Origin: an archaeon
Lineage (GTDB): Archaea > Thermoproteota > Nitrososphaeria > Nitrososphaerales > CADDZS01
NCBI GenBank assembly: GCA_021806865.1
Contig: JAKAPU010000158.1
Coordinates: forward strand, 1-6,209
Direction of reading: 5' to 3'
Length of the DNA: 6,209 bases
Part shown: piece by piece, positions 5,043 through 6,209 of the stretch
Numbering within the stretch: position 1 is the first letter of the stretch
How the letters are laid out: each line of letters begins with the position of its first letter
The notes under the pieces: model-generated
Databases searched by the model: none
Told to the model about the DNA's origin: nothing
What the model saw: the letters and a program-made list of their open reading frames with translations, nothing else
Translations under genes and position numbers: made by a program

Positions 5043-5753
5043 ATGATGCTACATGATAGCACAGAAATCAAAATGCCTTCGAAAACAGGAAGCAAAAAGG
5101 CACTCCTTATTGTTGACATGACCAACGATTTTCTCCTCAAGAGCTACAACGAAAGCCTTGCACTCGAGAGGGGGCTAGAACTTGTACCAAGGATCAAGGC
5201 TTTGCAGGAATCGTTCCTTGCTGCAGGCCTTCCTGTTATCTACACTACCGACCGTCACCTGAAAACTGACTTTGAGCTCAAAAAGTGGGGTCCGCATTCG
5301 ATGAAAGGCACGCCAGGCTCAAAGATCGTGGACGGGCTCTTGCCTGAAAAGATCAAACTTCGGGTCTTTCAGAGGAATTGGAAGCAGACTGACATCTCGA
5401 AGGTGAAAAAAGGCGAACAGTTGTTCGAAGTCGAGAAAGGGACTTACAGTGGTTTCTCTGACAACGGAGGAAAACCCACTGCGATGGACTCTTTGCTCAA
5501 GAAGCTTGGGTTCAAGCCAGGTGACAAGCTCTACATCACGGGCCTTCACACTAATTGCTGCGACAAACACACTGCGGCAGATGCCTTCTTCCGAGGATTT
5601 GTTCCGGTCATGGTCTCAGACTGCGTTACGGCCTTCGACGATCCTGAAGGCAAGCTTGGAATGTCCCACGAGAGAGCCCTAAATTACGAGAGCTACTGGT
5701 ACAGTGCCGAAGTGAAAACTTCAGAAGAAATCAAGCAGGAGATCTCAAAGTGA
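5043..5753 (+). CDS. Nicotinamidase-like cysteine hydrolase (isochorismatase fold)
   Basis: 236 residues of the isochorismatase-like hydrolase fold (PF00857). The catalytic triad is visible: D25 in LLIVDMTNDF, K132 in VEKGTYSGF, and C173 in ITGLHTNCCDKHTAADAF. Nicotinamidase metal ligands are also present: D70 and H72 in TTDRH and H85 in WGPH, followed by the family's GTPG (89-92). These ligands separate nicotinamidases from isochorismatases, so deamidation of nicotinamide to nicotinate for NAD salvage is the best guess. A segment of about 20 extra residues (about 103-130, with QRNWKQTDISKVKKGEQ) before the lysine is longer than in typical PncA. Adjacent C172 and C173 are unusual; alignment favours C173 as nucleophile. 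Two ATGs stand in tandem at 5043 and 5046 and a third at 5073 (M11) lies nearer the conserved core, so the first 10 residues are uncertain. GGAAAG (5027-5032) is a weak ribosome-binding site. It converges on the gene at 5834. Confidence 0.82.
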   Translation: MMLHDSTEIKMPSKTGSKKALLIVDMTNDFLLKSYNESLALERGLELVPRIKALQESFLAAGLPVIYTTDRHLKTDFELKKWGPHSMKGTPGSKIVDGLLPEKIKLRVFQRNWKQTDISKVKKGEQLFEVEKGTYSGFSDNGGKPTAMDSLLKKLGFKPGDKLYITGLHTNCCDKHTAADAFFRGFVPVMVSDCVTAFDDPEGKLGMSHERALNYESYWYSAEVKTSEEIKQEISK

Positions 5754-5833
5754 GACTTCAATCGGCTTTTAGATCATAGTGGAATGCGACAAATTGGGCA
5801 TCTTGGTTCACGAAAGTACTCTTGACATGTAGA

Positions 5834-6142
5834 CTAGTTCTTGATTGAGATTGCGAGAAAGAAGAGAAGCAGGATCGCAAAATCGACCAGGGAATAGAGG
5901 AATTCGGTTGTAGTAGAACCCCAGTTGAAGATCAGGATGTCAAGATGTCTCACGAGCGTCTTGGCTGCGAACAGTCCGAAGGCTCCAGACACAAAGAGCA
6001 GTCTCCTTTGTCTGTTCTTCCTGTAGGCGATCAACGTCACTGCAAGAAGAGCGAGTGAAAAGAGTCCAACTCCCAGACTCAGTAACTCATCGAGTTCAGG
6101 AACTAACGTTCTCTGCATAGATATGGTCAGTACATCTAGCAC
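5834..6142 (-). CDS. Small three-helix membrane protein, probably paired with a winged-helix regulator
   Basis: 102 residues with three membrane helices (about 20-40, 47-70, 81-100) joined by short loops, one very basic (RKNRQRR at 41-47). No enzymatic motif is visible. The pattern 'LIAYRKNRQRRLLFVSGAFGLFAAK' then 'EFLYSLVDFAILLLFFLAI' resembles small membrane proteins found beside winged-helix regulators in archaea (DUF7521-type in haloarchaea), an identification by eye. The start is GTG at 6142-6140, 3 bases after the stop of the preceding frame, with GGAGGAA (6151-6157) eight bases upstream; ATG at 6118 (M9) is an alternative but lacks such a site. A role as membrane partner or sensor of the upstream regulator is inference. 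Confidence 0.65.
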   Translation of the reverse strand: MLDVLTISMQRTLVPELDELLSLGVGLFSLALLAVTLIAYRKNRQRRLLFVSGAFGLFAAKTLVRHLDILIFNWGSTTTEFLYSLVDFAILLLFFLAISIKN

Positions 6143-6145
6143 GCA

Positions 6146-6209
6146 TCAGGTTCCTCCACTGTCCACTTGATTTGCATCAAAGGCGAGGAATATATCGGCA
6201 AGACGTCCC
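6146..6209 (-). CDS. C-terminal end of a probable winged-helix regulator (partial)
   Basis: The minus strand from the window edge carries an open frame of 20 codons reading GRLADIFLAFD followed by ANQVDSGGT and a TGA at 6148-6146. 'G-x-L-(L)AD-I-F-L-A-F' is the sort of tail seen at the end of small archaeal winged-helix DNA-binding proteins, just after the wing. The gene's stop lies 3 bases before the GTG of the membrane protein, so the two form one transcription unit and translation is probably coupled. The rest lies outside the window; only 20 residues support the family call. Confidence 0.45.
   Translation of the reverse strand, partial: GRLADIFLAFDANQVDSGGT
6151..6157 (-). promoter_or_regulatory. 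Shine-Dalgarno for the three-helix membrane protein
   Basis: The minus strand reads GGAGGAA, eight bases before the GTG at 6142, inside the last codons of the upstream gene. It is the strongest ribosome-binding site in the window and decides the GTG start over the internal ATG. Confidence 0.7.

Noticed and set aside
5319..5682. Alternate-frame and antisense open frames inside the nicotinamidase-like gene
   Set aside because: Shadows of a gene with a complete catalytic triad and metal ligands.
1..6209. CRISPR array, insertion sequence or integration site
   Set aside because: No regularly spaced repeats, transposase motifs or long terminal repeats were seen anywhere in the window.

Overview
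The window looks like chromosomal DNA of an archaeon, most likely a member of the Nitrososphaeria (Thaumarchaeota) or a close relative. The placement rests on gene content: a DUF47 plus PiT-like permease pair, a winged-helix/three-helix membrane protein pair, a membrane-anchored surface protein dense in N-X-S/T sequons, and heavy use of TTG starts with few strong bacterial-type promoters. It is an inference from the sequence, not a phylogenetic result.

Layout, left to right. (1) 1-162, minus strand: the N-terminal 54 codons of a PLP-dependent threonine/serine dehydratase, cut by the window edge just after its probable PLP lysine; its upstream region carries a TATA-like box and a 7-bp inverted repeat. 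(2) 400-2082, plus: a two-gene phosphate operon, a DUF47 (PhoU-like) protein followed by a PiT-family permease with Asn in place of the usual Asp in both signature motifs. (3) 2083-2438: a 356-bp stretch with no recognisable gene, ending in a perfect 10-bp inverted repeat immediately before the next start codon. (4) 2439-3518, plus: an ECF-transporter S-component-like membrane protein and a membrane-anchored, DUF4430/transcobalamin-like surface protein, separated by 3 bases. (5) 3558-4262, minus: a DUF71/Dph6-like PP-loop ATPase whose motifs look more like the bacterial subgroup than like archaeal Dph6. (6) 4295-4571, plus: a small membrane protein gene that appears broken by a frameshift. (7) 4627-4956 and 5043-5753, plus: a T4 endonuclease V-type pyrimidine-dimer glycosylase and a nicotinamidase-like hydrolase. 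(8) 5834-6208, minus: a three-helix membrane protein preceded at the window edge by the tail of what may be a winged-helix regulator.

How the genes may work together. The DUF47/PiT pair should take up phosphate. The most interesting neighbourhood is 2439-4262: an ECF S-component, a transcobalamin-like surface domain and a DUF71 enzyme together suggest uptake and salvage of cobalamin or a related corrinoid by a cell-surface capture protein, a membrane substrate-binding subunit and a cytoplasmic ATP-dependent enzyme. No energizing ECF A/T genes lie in the window, so the shared module would have to be encoded elsewhere. The inverted repeat at 2411-2435 is the likely control site of that operon. 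The remaining genes (DNA repair, NAD salvage, membrane protein with regulator) look like ordinary accessory housekeeping with no clear functional link to each other.
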